From: an uncultured Alphaproteobacteria bacterium
Lineage (GTDB): Bacteria; Pseudomonadota; Alphaproteobacteria; HIMB59
Direction: 5' to 3'
Assembly (NCBI GenBank): GCA_902527045.1
Contig: CABZNL010000004.1
Location: 1 to 64,000, forward strand
DNA: 64,000 bases
The position numbers were made by a program, and so were the translations under genes. This document shows, in pieces, positions 9,758 to 18,668 of this stretch (positions are counted from its first letter, which is position 1; every line of letters starts with the position of its first letter). The notes beneath the pieces were generated by a model, which searched no databases, was not told the DNA's origin, and was given only the letters and a program-made list of their open reading frames with translations.

Positions 9758-11001
9758 TGACTTTAATTGTTATTATAAAAATTTTAGCAATAATAATTCT
9801 ACTTTTATTATCTGCACTATCCTCTGGTTCAGAAACTGCATTAACAGCAGTATCAAAACAGCGAGCTTTTAGACAAAGAGATAAAGGGGCAAAAAATGCA
9901 AATTTCATTTTAAAAATTAAAGATTTTAAAGATGAATTCATCACTGGAATTTTACTTGCTAATAACTTATTTAATATTTTAGCTACAGCATTAATGACAG
10001 AATTACTTGTTTCAGAATTTGGTGGTTTAGGTGTAACAGTTGCAACAATCTTTATGACATTAATGATTGTTATATTTTCTGAAGTAACTCCTAAGATATT
10101 TGCAATTAATAAGCCTATGACTTTTGCTTTGAGAGTCTCTAAGTTTTTTTATTTTTATACAAAATTAATAAAACCAATAGTAAATCTGATTAATAAGATA
10201 TCTAACAAAATAATTAAAATTATTGGATTAAATTTAAATGCAGATCAATCAAAAATCATTGAAGAGGAATTTGAAGGAGCTGTACAATTACAAAAACAAT
10301 ATTCAAAAGACGGGGAATATGAAGCAGATTATATGAGTAATATTCTTGAGTTAAAAAAGTTAAAAGTCGATGAGCTTATGACGCATAGAAATGAAATTTT
10401 ATTTATTAATTTAGATGATCCTTATAAGCAGAATCTCAAAATAATAAGTACATCCCCATATACAAGAATACCAGTTATTAAGGGTAATTTTAATAACCTC
10501 TTAGGTATTTTTGATATAAGAGATTTGTTGAAAGACTCTAGTACGGAAGGTTCAAATGAAAGTATTGAAAGAAATACCTCTCAACCTGTTTACATTCCAC
10601 AAAACAAACTAGCCATGAAACAGCTTATTGATTTCAAATCTTCAAGAGAACATATGGTTTTAATTGTAGATGAGTATGGAGAAATTCAGGGTTTAATTAC
10701 ATTAGAGGATATTATTGAAGAAATTATTGGAGAAATTTTTGATGAAACTGATACTGATGAAACCTATCTAGAGAAGATTGATGATAGTAATTATTTGTTT
10801 AATGGAAATGCTAGTGTAAGGGAAATTAATAGAAGCTTAAATGTTAATTTACCTGATCAATTTGTAACTTTATCAGGTTTAATACACGATTTGGCTAAAG
10901 AAATTCCTAAAGTTGGCAAAGTCTTTTTTGTTGGAGATATAAAATTACAAATTATATCTAGGTCTATTAATAAAATTAATAAAGTAAAGTTATCTATTTG
11001 A
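9757..11001 (+). CDS. CNNM/CBS-domain transporter-associated protein (HlyC/CorC family)
   Basis: A 414-residue membrane protein with the DUF21/CNNM transmembrane region at about residues 1-135 (SALSSGSETALTAVS is the typical first-helix signature, and VIFSEVTPKIFAIN follows), then a pair of CBS domains at about 200-320 and a C-terminal CorC/HlyC domain (about 335-410). Related proteins take part in magnesium or cobalt efflux; some were named hemolysin without being toxins. Direct coupling to aroB is a conserved neighbourhood in alphaproteobacteria and need not mean a shared pathway. Its last 12 bases overlap bolA on the other strand. Confidence 0.93.
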   Translation: MTLIVIIKILAIIILLLLSALSSGSETALTAVSKQRAFRQRDKGAKNANFILKIKDFKDEFITGILLANNLFNILATALMTELLVSEFGGLGVTVATIFMTLMIVIFSEVTPKIFAINKPMTFALRVSKFFYFYTKLIKPIVNLINKISNKIIKIIGLNLNADQSKIIEEEFEGAVQLQKQYSKDGEYEADYMSNILELKKLKVDELMTHRNEILFINLDDPYKQNLKIISTSPYTRIPVIKGNFNNLLGIFDIRDLLKDSSTEGSNESIERNTSQPVYIPQNKLAMKQLIDFKSSREHMVLIVDEYGEIQGLITLEDIIEEIIGEIFDETDTDETYLEKIDDSNYLFNGNASVREINRSLNVNLPDQFVTLSGLIHDLAKEIPKVGKVFFVGDIKLQIISRSINKINKVKLSI

Positions 11002-11247
11002 TATTTTTATTTCAAGAGAGTGCAGACCAAATTTAAAGACTGAGTCAAGTTTTTCATGAATTGTCCTGTGAATATCTATTTTATCAAGGTTATTTTTATT
11101 TAATATTCTAAGTTCCACATGAGTTAACATAGTAGATGAATTTTCAACTCCAGTATGTCCCTTATGTTTTGCACTATTATCAATTATTTCTAAAATTTCG
11201 AATTGACTAATATCCTGTAAAAGGATTTTAATGTTATCTAAATTCAT
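10990..11247 (-). CDS. bolA: BolA family protein
   Basis: An 85-residue BolA-like protein. It has the family's LTHVELRI strand, the RTIHEKLDSVFKFGLHSLEIK helix-strand ending, and the conserved C-terminal His (residue 77 or so) that ligates a [2Fe-2S] cluster together with a monothiol glutaredoxin. BolA proteins act in iron-sulfur trafficking and stress morphology. The gene diverges from the J-protein gene with only 13 bp between start codons and overlaps the CorC gene tail by 12 bp. BolA next to this J protein and CobS is typical of alphaproteobacteria. Confidence 0.85.
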   Translation of the reverse strand: MNLDNIKILLQDISQFEILEIIDNSAKHKGHTGVENSSTMLTHVELRILNKNNLDKIDIHRTIHEKLDSVFKFGLHSLEIKISNR

Positions 11248-11260
11248 AATTTAATCTTAA

Positions 11261-11770
11261 ATGAATAAAAAAAATAAAATAGAAAATTTATGTAATCATC
11301 CAAATTGTAAGGAGGAAGGTGTTTATAAAGCTCCTTTAGATTATGATAATTTAAGTAATTATCAGTGGTTTTGTATGGAACATATAAAGGAATTTAATAA
11401 AAAGTGGAATTACCATAAAAAAATGGATGCAAATGAAATTGAAAATGATATTCGTTTTGACACTATCTGGAGAAGACCAACAAATTCTTTCGGATCAGGA
11501 AAAAAATTCTATAATTTTACAATTAATGGTGAGGATATGGGTTCAATTGATAACCCTGCTGCATATCAACCGCAGTCAAATAAATTGTTAAAATCACTTA
11601 CTATTTTAAAATTAGATATAAATACTGACATAAAATTGATAAAAAAAAGCTATAAAGAGTTAGTTAAAGAGCATCATCCAGATGTAAAGGGCAATAGTAA
11701 AAAAGTTATTGATAAATTTAGAGAAATAGTAGAAGCATATAACTACTTACTTGAAAGATACAAAAAATGA
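11261..11770 (+). CDS. J-domain protein linked to CobS/CobT
   Basis: The 169-residue protein carries a C-terminal J domain at about 112-169, with the DnaK-stimulating tripeptide H139-P140-D141 (KEHHPDVKG). The N-terminal part is not a standard DnaJ region: it contains C11-x4-C16 and C38-x2-H41, a plausible zinc site, followed by the conserved-looking DIRFDTIWRRPTNSFGSG segment. There is no G/F or cysteine-rich DnaJ repeat region. Stop and start overlap the next gene, cobS, by four bases, so this J protein is presumably a dedicated chaperone for the CobS-CobT ring complex or its client; that is inference. Confidence 0.88.
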   Translation: MNKKNKIENLCNHPNCKEEGVYKAPLDYDNLSNYQWFCMEHIKEFNKKWNYHKKMDANEIENDIRFDTIWRRPTNSFGSGKKFYNFTINGEDMGSIDNPAAYQPQSNKLLKSLTILKLDINTDIKLIKKSYKELVKEHHPDVKGNSKKVIDKFREIVEAYNYLLERYKK

Positions 11771-12720
11771 ATAAAATTGAGGCTCTCAAAAAAGACTTAA
11801 TACAAATTACAGAAGTTTCATCAAAAGAAATTTTTGGCATACAAACTGACATAAAAGTTCCAAAATTTAATGAAACATCAGAATACTGCCCAAAAATTGA
11901 TGTAAATTATGTATTTGATGAGAGTACAACAATTGCAATCTTGTTGGGTCTAAAATTTAATAAAAGGGTTTTCTTACAAGGTCTGCATGGAACTGGAAAG
12001 TCATCTCACATTGAACAGGTATGTGCGAGATTAAACTGGCCATGTATTAGAATTAACTTAGACAGTCATGTATCTAGAATCGATCTAATTGGAAAAGATG
12101 CGATAGTTTTAAAAGATAATAAACAAGTCACTGAGTTTCAGGAGGGTATTCTTCCTTGGGCTTTTCAAAATAACGTATCATTAGTTTTTGATGAATATGA
12201 TGCTGGAAGGCCAGATGTTATGTTTGTTATTCAAAGAATACTTGAAGCTGAGGGAAAATTAACACTCCTTGATCAAAGCAAAGTTCTCTCTCCACATCCT
12301 TATTTTAGATTATTTGCTACTGCCAATACTGTTGGCCTTGGAGATACCTCCGGAATCTATCACGGAACAAATCAAATCAATCAAGGTCAGATGGATAGAT
12401 GGAATATAGTTGCAAAGTTAAACTACTTAAAAGAAGATAAAGAAATAGAAATAATATCAAAAAAAGTTTCAGCCAGTAGTGAAGAAAAAAAAATTATTGG
12501 ATCGATGGTCCAAATGGCTAATTTGACAAGAAAAGGCTTTGAACAAAAAGATATATCAATAGTCATGAGCCCAAGAACAGTAATAATGTGGGCAGAAAAT
12601 TATAAAATTATCAAAGATATAAAAAGCTCATTGAACTTTACTTTTTTAAATAAGTGTGATGAAAGTGAAATTGATATTTACAAAGAATATTTTCAGAGAA
12701 CTTTTGCAATTGATATTTAA
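11767..12720 (+). CDS. cobS: Cobaltochelatase-type AAA+ ATPase CobS (MoxR-related)
   Basis: A 317-residue AAA+ ATPase. Walker A is GLHGTGKSS at residues 72-80, Walker B is LVFDEYDAG with D142-E143, and a sensor-1-like FATANT lies at about 183-188, followed by the CobS-typical GLGDTSGIYHGTNQINQGQMDRW segment. In the classic aerobic B12 pathway CobS and CobT form a ring that powers cobalt insertion by CobN. No CobN or other cobalamin gene is in the window, and many marine alphaproteobacteria keep this pair without making B12, so the real client here may be another protein. Coupled to the J protein upstream; the stop is followed directly by the cobT start. Confidence 0.92.
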   Translation: MNKIEALKKDLIQITEVSSKEIFGIQTDIKVPKFNETSEYCPKIDVNYVFDESTTIAILLGLKFNKRVFLQGLHGTGKSSHIEQVCARLNWPCIRINLDSHVSRIDLIGKDAIVLKDNKQVTEFQEGILPWAFQNNVSLVFDEYDAGRPDVMFVIQRILEAEGKLTLLDQSKVLSPHPYFRLFATANTVGLGDTSGIYHGTNQINQGQMDRWNIVAKLNYLKEDKEIEIISKKVSASSEEKKIIGSMVQMANLTRKGFEQKDISIVMSPRTVIMWAENYKIIKDIKSSLNFTFLNKCDESEIDIYKEYFQRTFAIDI

Positions 12721-14514
12721 TTGACCGATCTCAAACAATTAAAACTTCCTAAACAAATCTCACGTACACTGAATTCTGTTAATAAAACGATATCTGAAAA
12801 CAAAGATTTAAAAATAAATGTTAATTCGAATATTGTTTTAGAAAAAGATGATACTTTAAACCTTCCATCTATTTCAAATATTTTCAACTACGAAAATATG
12901 CGAAGTGCAGCAGACTCATTTGCCCTAAAAAAAAAATACCATAATGAAAAACAATTAAACCAAATAACCTCTCAAAATGTTGATATTAAAGAGGAAATTA
13001 TTTTTTTAGAACGTTTACGATATGAAACTTATGGCTCGAGACCTTTTAAAGGCATAGTTAAAAATATTGAGAATAAGTGGCTAAAAAGATTAGAGATTTT
13101 AAATCTAAAAAAACAAAAGGACTCTAAAGATTTATTTTACTTTACTTTAACACTTTTTTTTATTGATTTTATTAATGGTAAAAAGTGGAAACTGAATAAT
13201 AAACATCTGAAGAATATAACGTCTAAGGACAATGTATCTGAATTTTTTAATACACTTCAAGAATTATCTCAAAATATAAAAGAACAAAAAGAATACTTAT
13301 CTTTATCTGTAGATCTTCTCAGAATTATCTTTCCGTCCCTTGAAGAAGAAAATAAGCCAAATGATAAAAATCTTGATGAAGGAAAAGATGAAGAAGATTT
13401 CAATCAGCAAGAAAATCAAGAAGAAAATCAAGCTCAGAAACCTGAAGAAAGTCAACTAGACGATAGTATGCATACTCCTGAAAGTGACACAGATAATGAT
13501 CAATCAAGCGTTCAAGGAGAAGAGGTCGATATTGAAATTTCAGACCAACAAATTGATGATATAATTAAGTCAATTGATAGTTACAGAAACTTAAGTCAAA
13601 ATTATAAAACTGCAACAAATCAATACGATGAGATAATTGAAGCTTTTAAACTATGTGACCATGAGGAACTAGTTGCTCTGAGAAGACAGCTCGATGAAAA
13701 ATGTGACTTATATCAAAAACAGATTTCAAGACTAGCTAATAAATTATACCGTAAGCTTCAATCTAAGCAAAATAGATCATGGAATTTTGATTTAGATGAT
13801 GGTGTATTAGATACATCTAAACTCACACGAGTTATAACTAATTCAAACAATTCACTATCTTTCAAAAAAGAGAAGGAAATTAAATTCGAAGATACAACTG
13901 TAACTTTATTGATTGATAACTCTGGATCTATGAGAGGAAAACCAATTATGATTGCTGCTTTAACTACAGATATGATCGCAGCCACTTTGGAAAAATGTAA
14001 GATCAAAGTTGAAATACTTGGTTTTACAACAAAGGCTTGGAAAGGTGGGAAAACTCGAGAGCATTGGCTCAAAAACGGGAAGCAGAAAAATCCAGGAAGG
14101 CTAAATGATCTTAGACATATCATTTATAAATCAGCAGACCAAAACTCAAAAAAATCGAAGATAAATTTAGGCCTAATGTTAAAAGAAGGCCTTTTAAAAG
14201 AAAATATTGATGGTGAAGCACTTCTCTGGGCTAGTTCGAGGATTTCAAAGAGACCTGAAAGTAGAAAAATTTTAATTGTAATATCTGATGGGGCTCCAGT
14301 AGATGACTCTACGTTATCTGTAAATAATAGTAATTATTTAGAAAAACATCTAAAGAGCACTATTGTTGCAATAGAGCAGAAATCAAATATTGAATTATTA
14401 GCAATTGGTATTGGGCATAATGTTGGTCAGTATTACAGTAAGGCTATTACCATTCATGATGTAGAAGAGTTAGGCGGTATTATGTTTGAGAAAATAGAGT
14501 CATTATTCAACTAA
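12721..14514 (+). CDS. cobT: Cobaltochelatase-type vWA protein CobT
   Basis: Starts with TTG directly after the cobS TAA; no closer ATG fits the N-terminal [11 protein letters not shown]. The 597-residue protein has a helical N-terminal region, a highly acidic Glu/Asp/Gln-rich linker at about 213-275, and a C-terminal von Willebrand A domain with the complete MIDAS D399-x-S-x-S (IDNSGSMRG), plus a downstream [13 protein letters not shown] segment. This is the standard CobT layout. MoxR-vWA pairs generally act as metal-insertion or assembly chaperones. The last 12 bases overlap the convergent tgt gene. Confidence 0.92.
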   Translation: MTDLKQLKLPKQISRTLNSVNKTISENKDLKINVNSNIVLEKDDTLNLPSISNIFNYENMRSAADSFALKKKYHNEKQLNQITSQNVDIKEEIIFLERLRYETYGSRPFKGIVKNIENKWLKRLEILNLKKQKDSKDLFYFTLTLFFIDFINGKKWKLNNKHLKNITSKDNVSEFFNTLQELSQNIKEQKEYLSLSVDLLRIIFPSLEEENKPNDKNLDEGKDEEDFNQQENQEENQAQKPEESQLDDSMHTPESDTDNDQSSVQGEEVDIEISDQQIDDIIKSIDSYRNLSQNYKTATNQYDEIIEAFKLCDHEELVALRRQLDEKCDLYQKQISRLANKLYRKLQSKQNRSWNFDLDDGVLDTSKLTRVITNSNNSLSFKKEKEIKFEDTTVTLLIDNSGSMRGKPIMIAALTTDMIAATLEKCKIKVEILGFTTKAWKGGKTREHWLKNGKQKNPGRLNDLRHIIYKSADQNSKKSKINLGLMLKEGLLKENIDGEALLWASSRISKRPESRKILIVISDGAPVDDSTLSVNNSNYLEKHLKSTIVAIEQKSNIELLAIGIGHNVGQYYSKAITIHDVEELGGIMFEKIESLFN

Positions 14515-15705
14515 ATTAGACAAAATACTACTCTTATACTCTTCAAACTTATTCTCATTTATTGATATTCTTATTTCCTCAAAAAACTTATTCATAAACC
14601 AAATATTATAGATTGATAAAATAATCATCCCTAGCATTTCATTAGACTTAAATAAATGGTGTATATAAGATTTTGAAAATTTATTAACTTCCTGTATTTC
14701 ACATCCCTCATCTAAACTGGAATGATCATCTTTGTATTTTGAATTATTTAAATTAATTCCTTTACTACTCATTTTTGACATCATGATACCATGTCTTGCA
14801 ATTCTGGTTGGTGACACACAATCAAATGTATCGTATCCTGAACTTACACCATGTAAAATATCATCTAATCCTCCAATTCCTAAAATATGTATTGGTTTTG
14901 ATTTATCCAAATACTTTTCGCACAAAGAAAAAATATCGTACATTTGGTTTTTTTCACTACCCAAAGAACCCCCTATTGCAAGTCCATCAAAATCTTTTGA
15001 GCAAGTCTCTTCGCATGCGATCTTTCTTAAATCCTCATAGACACCCCCTTGTATTATTCCATACAGAGACTGTTTCCCAGCGGAGCCAAAAGTTGGTTCA
15101 TAATTTTTAAATTTCGAGTCAAAAGAATTTTTGCATCTTATAGCCCAACGATGGCTCATATACATAGACTTTTCTGTATATTTCTTTGAAACGTTAAAAG
15201 GTGTGCATTCATCTAAAACAAATATTAAATCAGCACCAAAGTCACGTTGTAATTCAATAGACCTCTCAGGTGAGAGGAATACTTTATCACCATTAATATA
15301 ATTTCTAAAAGAAGCTCCCTCTTCAGTTATTTTTATAAGAGACTTCCTTTTTGTATTATTATTTTTTCCTTTTATTTCCTCTGAAACTGAGCCATATCCT
15401 AGTGAAAAAATTTGATACCCACCACTATCAGTCATCATGGGACCATTCCAATGAGTAAAATTCTGCAGACCACCTTCTTTTGAAATTATCTCTGAACCCG
15501 GTTGAAGCATTAAATGGTATGTATTTGAGAGGATAATTTGCGTGCTCACTAATTTTAATTGAGAGGGTAATACAGATTTAACAGTGGCTTTAGTGCCACA
15601 GAAAATAAAAGCCGGAGTATTTATTTTACCATGTGCAGTGGTAATTAATCCAAGTCGAGCATTAGATAATTGAGACTTTTTTTTTACTTGAAAAAAATTA
15701 GTCAA
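14503..15705 (-). CDS. tgt: tRNA-guanine transglycosylase with eroded zinc site
   Basis: Tgt exchanges G34 for preQ1 or queuine in tRNAs with GUN anticodons. The 400-residue protein keeps all active-site parts: D93 in [11 protein letters not shown]165 in [25 protein letters not shown] and the nucleophile D295 in [13 protein letters not shown]. The C-terminal zinc site is not intact: the usual C-x-C-x2-C is C335-E-I337-Q-E-V340, so two of three cysteines are gone while the following His pair (IHHLF) remains. The 8-bp overlap with the queuosine-precursor transporter gene upstream supports a salvage role. Length is normal and no frameshift is seen. Confidence 0.93.
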   Translation of the reverse strand: MTNFFQVKKKSQLSNARLGLITTAHGKINTPAFIFCGTKATVKSVLPSQLKLVSTQIILSNTYHLMLQPGSEIISKEGGLQNFTHWNGPMMTDSGGYQIFSLGYGSVSEEIKGKNNNTKRKSLIKITEEGASFRNYINGDKVFLSPERSIELQRDFGADLIFVLDECTPFNVSKKYTEKSMYMSHRWAIRCKNSFDSKFKNYEPTFGSAGKQSLYGIIQGGVYEDLRKIACEETCSKDFDGLAIGGSLGSEKNQMYDIFSLCEKYLDKSKPIHILGIGGLDDILHGVSSGYDTFDCVSPTRIARHGIMMSKMSSKGINLNNSKYKDDHSSLDEGCEIQEVNKFSKSYIHHLFKSNEMLGMIILSIYNIWFMNKFFEEIRISINENKFEEYKSSILSNLVE

Positions 15706-16465
15706 GTTTAGAAGGTAGGAAATTCTTCGCTAAATATATAAAAATTGTATCAAACAGACTTAATAAAATTCTCAGAATATAAATACCTAAGCCATAAGAA
15801 ATGATTAGGTCAAACAAAGGCACAGGATTTGAAGTTAAAATATTAAATGCAAGAACACTGAATATAATATTATCAATAAATTGAGAAACTATTGTGGATG
15901 CATTATTTCTAAACCAAAGATTGGTATTTTTATTTTTTAAATAGGAAAATATAAAAATATCAATTTTCTGACTGATAAAAAATGCACAAATACTTCCGAC
16001 TATTATAGGAAATTGTGGAAGAAAAATTGTCTTAATTGATTCATGCATATCATAGCTCCAAGACCATGCAGGATATGCATCTGGATTAATAGGTGTCATA
16101 GATATTGTTAGAAACATCAGCACTGTTGAAAATAAATAAGCTGCAATACCAAGATAAATACACCTAGTTGCAGATTTTTTATCAAAATATTCATTTAGAA
16201 TGTCAGTACAAAGGAAAATTGAAATAAACAGTACCGTTCCTAATGCCATAGGCTCAGGGAAGAAAGGAAAATCTACAACTTTTAGAACTTGAATATTTGC
16301 TAGTATTATTGCTATTGCTACGTAAACATAAATACCTGTTTTTCCAAAAAATTTAAGTGAAAATAAAATTGAAAAATAACAAAACATAATTTGGAACAGC
16401 CAAATCATAACAACTGATGTGTTATTTAAATTATTGGATAGGTTTAAAAATAATTCTTGGAACAT
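15698..16465 (-). CDS. yhhQ: Queuosine precursor transporter (YhhQ/DUF165 family)
   Basis: A 255-residue integral membrane protein with about six hydrophobic helices. The family signature is visible: a conserved LCTDILNEYFDKKSATRCIYLGI segment (broken over residues 85-107) following an FFPEPMALGTVLF helix, and a later SQFIDNIIFSVLAF helix. YhhQ proteins import preQ0 or preQ1, and some import queuine. It overlaps tgt by 8 bp, so import and tRNA insertion are translationally linked. No queuosine synthesis gene is in the window; salvage is therefore likely but not proven. Lies directly after rpmB with no intervening base. Confidence 0.9.
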   Translation of the reverse strand: MFQELFLNLSNNLNNTSVVMIWLFQIMFCYFSILFSLKFFGKTGIYVYVAIAIILANIQVLKVVDFPFFPEPMALGTVLFISIFLCTDILNEYFDKKSATRCIYLGIAAYLFSTVLMFLTISMTPINPDAYPAWSWSYDMHESIKTIFLPQFPIIVGSICAFFISQKIDIFIFSYLKNKNTNLWFRNNASTIVSQFIDNIIFSVLAFNILTSNPVPLFDLIISYGLGIYILRILLSLFDTIFIYLAKNFLPSKLD

Positions 16466-16759
16466 TTAGCTAGCTTTTTGGCTAACATTTTTTTCAATTT
16501 GTTTTTTAATTTTTAAAGCTTTGTCAGTTAAAGATCGAGAACTTGTTTTATTTAGATATTGATCTAAACCACCATGTTTATCAATTGTTCTAAGGGTTGA
16601 TGAGGCTATTCTCATTCTAAATTTTCTTTTTAGAGACTCGCTGAATAGAGTAACACTATTCAAGTTAACCATAAATCGCCTTTTTGATTTGATATTAGAA
16701 TGGCTTACGTTATGGCCAGTTTGATGTTTTTTTCCAGTAATATCGCAAGATCTAGACAT
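16466..16759 (-). CDS. rpmB: 50S ribosomal protein L28
   Basis: A 97-residue L28, the longer form usual in alphaproteobacteria. It opens MSRSCDITGKKHQTGHNVSH and contains KSKRRFMVNLN and the RIASSTLRTIDKHGGLDQYL segment. A small, basic structural protein of the large subunit. The gene is first in an rpmB-yhhQ-tgt unit, with its stop touching the yhhQ start. No Shine-Dalgarno is seen ahead of the ATG, and a good promoter lies so close that the mRNA may be leaderless (see the promoter entry). Confidence 0.97.
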   Translation of the reverse strand: MSRSCDITGKKHQTGHNVSHSNIKSKRRFMVNLNSVTLFSESLKRKFRMRIASSTLRTIDKHGGLDQYLNKTSSRSLTDKALKIKKQIEKNVSQKAS

Positions 16760-16767
16760 GAATTGAG

Positions 16768-16796
16768 TTTATAATACAAAAGTAACTTTTTTACAA
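16768..16796 (-). promoter_or_regulatory. Likely sigma-70 promoter of rpmB-yhhQ-tgt
   Basis: On the minus strand a TTGTAA -35 (16791-16796) and a TATAAA -10 (16768-16773) are separated by 17 bp. Transcription would start near 16761, about two bases before the rpmB ATG at 16759, which would give an essentially leaderless mRNA; consistent with this, no ribosome binding site lies upstream of the ATG. Prediction by eye in very AT-rich DNA, so the chance rate of such matches is not negligible. Confidence 0.4.
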
Positions 16797-16806
16797 TAAT
16801 AGTTTC

Positions 16807-17628
16807 TTAAAGTTTTAGCTCATTAATAGCGTATTTTGGATTGAACTCACTTAATAACAGTTTGATTTCATCCTTTTTATCTAGTTGTGACTTGTGAATG
16901 CCATTTTTGATCCAAAGTGTGTCAAAGTTCATTTTGTTACCACCATCTATATCATGCCATAGAGAGTCTCCAACTGCTAAAACTTTTTTTCGATCTCTGA
17001 TTTTCATTTTTTTTATAATGTCCTCATAAATTGGTTTATAAGGTTTTCCATATCTAAATACTTTACCTCCTAGGTCAGAGTATAAATTTGCAATAGTTCC
17101 TCCACACATAGATAGATTATCATTATTATGAACCAAATAATCTGGATTAGCACATAATAGGGGTAGTTTGTGTTTAAGCATATTGTCAAGATCTTCAGCA
17201 AAATCTAAGACTGTTAAACCACTTTTTAAATCTGCTATCATTGCAAAGTTTGCTTTTTTAAAATTAGTTGTACAATCTAGATTAAAAAACTTTTTTTTTT
17301 CTTTTGGTAATTTAAGAGGCAAACATTTTTTTCCGTATTTACAATAAATATCTTTTTCCAAAAAATTTAATGCAATTTGCCCACTGGTAATACAGTAGTC
17401 ATATAATTTATTGTTTATGCCTAAATTCTCTAAGTTTTCTATTGATAGGTCTGTTGGTCTTGAAGAATTAGATACTAGGACTATTTTTTTATTTTCTTTT
17501 TTTAAATATTTCAAACACTTCTCTGCAAAAGGAAATTTAAAACTACCATTGTGTAAAACACCCCATTGATCAAAAAGGAAGTAATCATAATTACTAACTA
17601 TTTCTTTAAAGGAGGAGATTGATCTCAA
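16807..17628 (-). CDS. HAD superfamily class IIA phosphatase (TIGR01459-like)
   Basis: A 273-residue HAD hydrolase with motif I FDQWGVLHNG (nucleophile Asp, then W where most HADs have a second Asp region), motif II LVSNSSRP, a class IIA cap in the middle, and motif III/IV GDSLWHDIDGGNKM. The DxWGVLHNG start is typical of the alphaproteobacterial TIGR01459 group, related to NagD; substrates are probably small sugar or nucleotide phosphates, not known. It overlaps the pyrD stop region by four bases and precedes rpmB by 47 bp. Confidence 0.88.
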   Translation of the reverse strand: MRSISSFKEIVSNYDYFLFDQWGVLHNGSFKFPFAEKCLKYLKKENKKIVLVSNSSRPTDLSIENLENLGINNKLYDYCITSGQIALNFLEKDIYCKYGKKCLPLKLPKEKKKFFNLDCTTNFKKANFAMIADLKSGLTVLDFAEDLDNMLKHKLPLLCANPDYLVHNNDNLSMCGGTIANLYSDLGGKVFRYGKPYKPIYEDIIKKMKIRDRKKVLAVGDSLWHDIDGGNKMNFDTLWIKNGIHKSQLDKKDEIKLLLSEFNPKYAINELKL

Positions 17629-18668
17629 GAATATTGCCCAATAACTTCGGAGATACTTCTAAATCCTTGTTGTTGTATTAAATTAATTAAATCTAAAGTC
17701 ATTTTTTTTACGTGATAAGGCCCCTCATAGGTAAAACTGCTATAAATTTGAATTAATGAGGCACCTAATTTCATTTTTGTTAAAATATCATTAGCATCAA
17801 AAATGCCTCCTACACCTATGATTTTTATTTTTCCAGAAGTAAGAGTGTAGAAATCTCTAATTAATTCATTTGATTTAAGAAATAGTGGTCTACCACTGAC
17901 CCCTCCTTCTAGTTTTTCATTAACCATGGATTTATTAATTGTTGTATTTGTTAATATCAACCCATCAACATCATTTGCTAGAGAAATTAATGAGATATCT
18001 TTTTTATCCTGATCAGAAATATCCGGTGAAATTTTGAATAAAATTGGGATTTTTGAATTATTTTGATCTCTAAATTTATGAATAGTTGTAACTATCTTCT
18101 CAAAATTTTGAGATTTAAGATTATCCCTCAGACCAGGTGTATTAGGAGAAGACAGGTTTACTACAATGTAATCTCCTAGTCTATACAGTCTGTCGAAAAG
18201 TTTTTTAAGATCATCTAATATTTCGATAGTATCTTTATTATTACCAATATTAATTCCAATAATTTTATCTTGAAAATTTTCTTTTAAATTAGAGTTGTTA
18301 ATATTTCTTTCAAAAACATCCATGCCTTTATTGTTAAAACCCAGAGAGTTTATGAGTGCTTTTTGTGCTGGGAATCTATGAATTCTTGGTTTTGTGTTTC
18401 CCTTTTGAGGCAAAGGTGTCACCGTGCCCAACTCTGTAAAACTAAATCCTAGATTTAATATAGGATTGATTACTTCTGCATTTTTATCAAAACCTGCAGA
18501 TAGGCCAATTGGGGTTTTAAAAGTTCTCCCCCATATAGTTTGTTCAAGTATTTCAGTATTTTTATAGGTTATCTTTGGGTAAATTCCCAACTTTAGAGCT
18601 TTAATAGATAGGTTATGAGACAATTCAGGATCGAGTTTTTTTAAGATACGGTGCGCTAAACTATACAT
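17625..18668 (-). CDS. pyrD: Dihydroorotate dehydrogenase (quinone), class 2
   Basis: Oxidises dihydroorotate to orotate using membrane quinone in pyrimidine synthesis. The 347-residue protein has the class 2 N-terminal helix region (MYSLAHRILKKLDPELSHNLSIKALKLG), FMN-binding GLSAGFDKNAEV, the catalytic serine in VNLSSPNTPGLR, and a C-terminal GVGGIFDANDILTKMKLGA phosphate-binding segment. Overlaps the lysS stop by 8 bp upstream and the HAD gene by 4 bp downstream, forming a fdx-lysS-pyrD-HAD run. Confidence 0.96.
   Translation of the reverse strand: MYSLAHRILKKLDPELSHNLSIKALKLGIYPKITYKNTEILEQTIWGRTFKTPIGLSAGFDKNAEVINPILNLGFSFTELGTVTPLPQKGNTKPRIHRFPAQKALINSLGFNNKGMDVFERNINNSNLKENFQDKIIGINIGNNKDTIEILDDLKKLFDRLYRLGDYIVVNLSSPNTPGLRDNLKSQNFEKIVTTIHKFRDQNNSKIPILFKISPDISDQDKKDISLISLANDVDGLILTNTTINKSMVNEKLEGGVSGRPLFLKSNELIRDFYTLTSGKIKIIGVGGIFDANDILTKMKLGASLIQIYSSFTYEGPYHVKKMTLDLINLIQQQGFRSISEVIGQYS

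Noticed and set aside
13758..14123. 121-codon frame opposite the CobT vWA domain
   Set aside because: Shadow of a conserved domain; no supporting signal.
14732..15110. Two overlapping plus-strand frames opposite tgt
   Set aside because: Both are antisense to the Tgt active-site region and overlap each other in different frames, so neither is likely coded.
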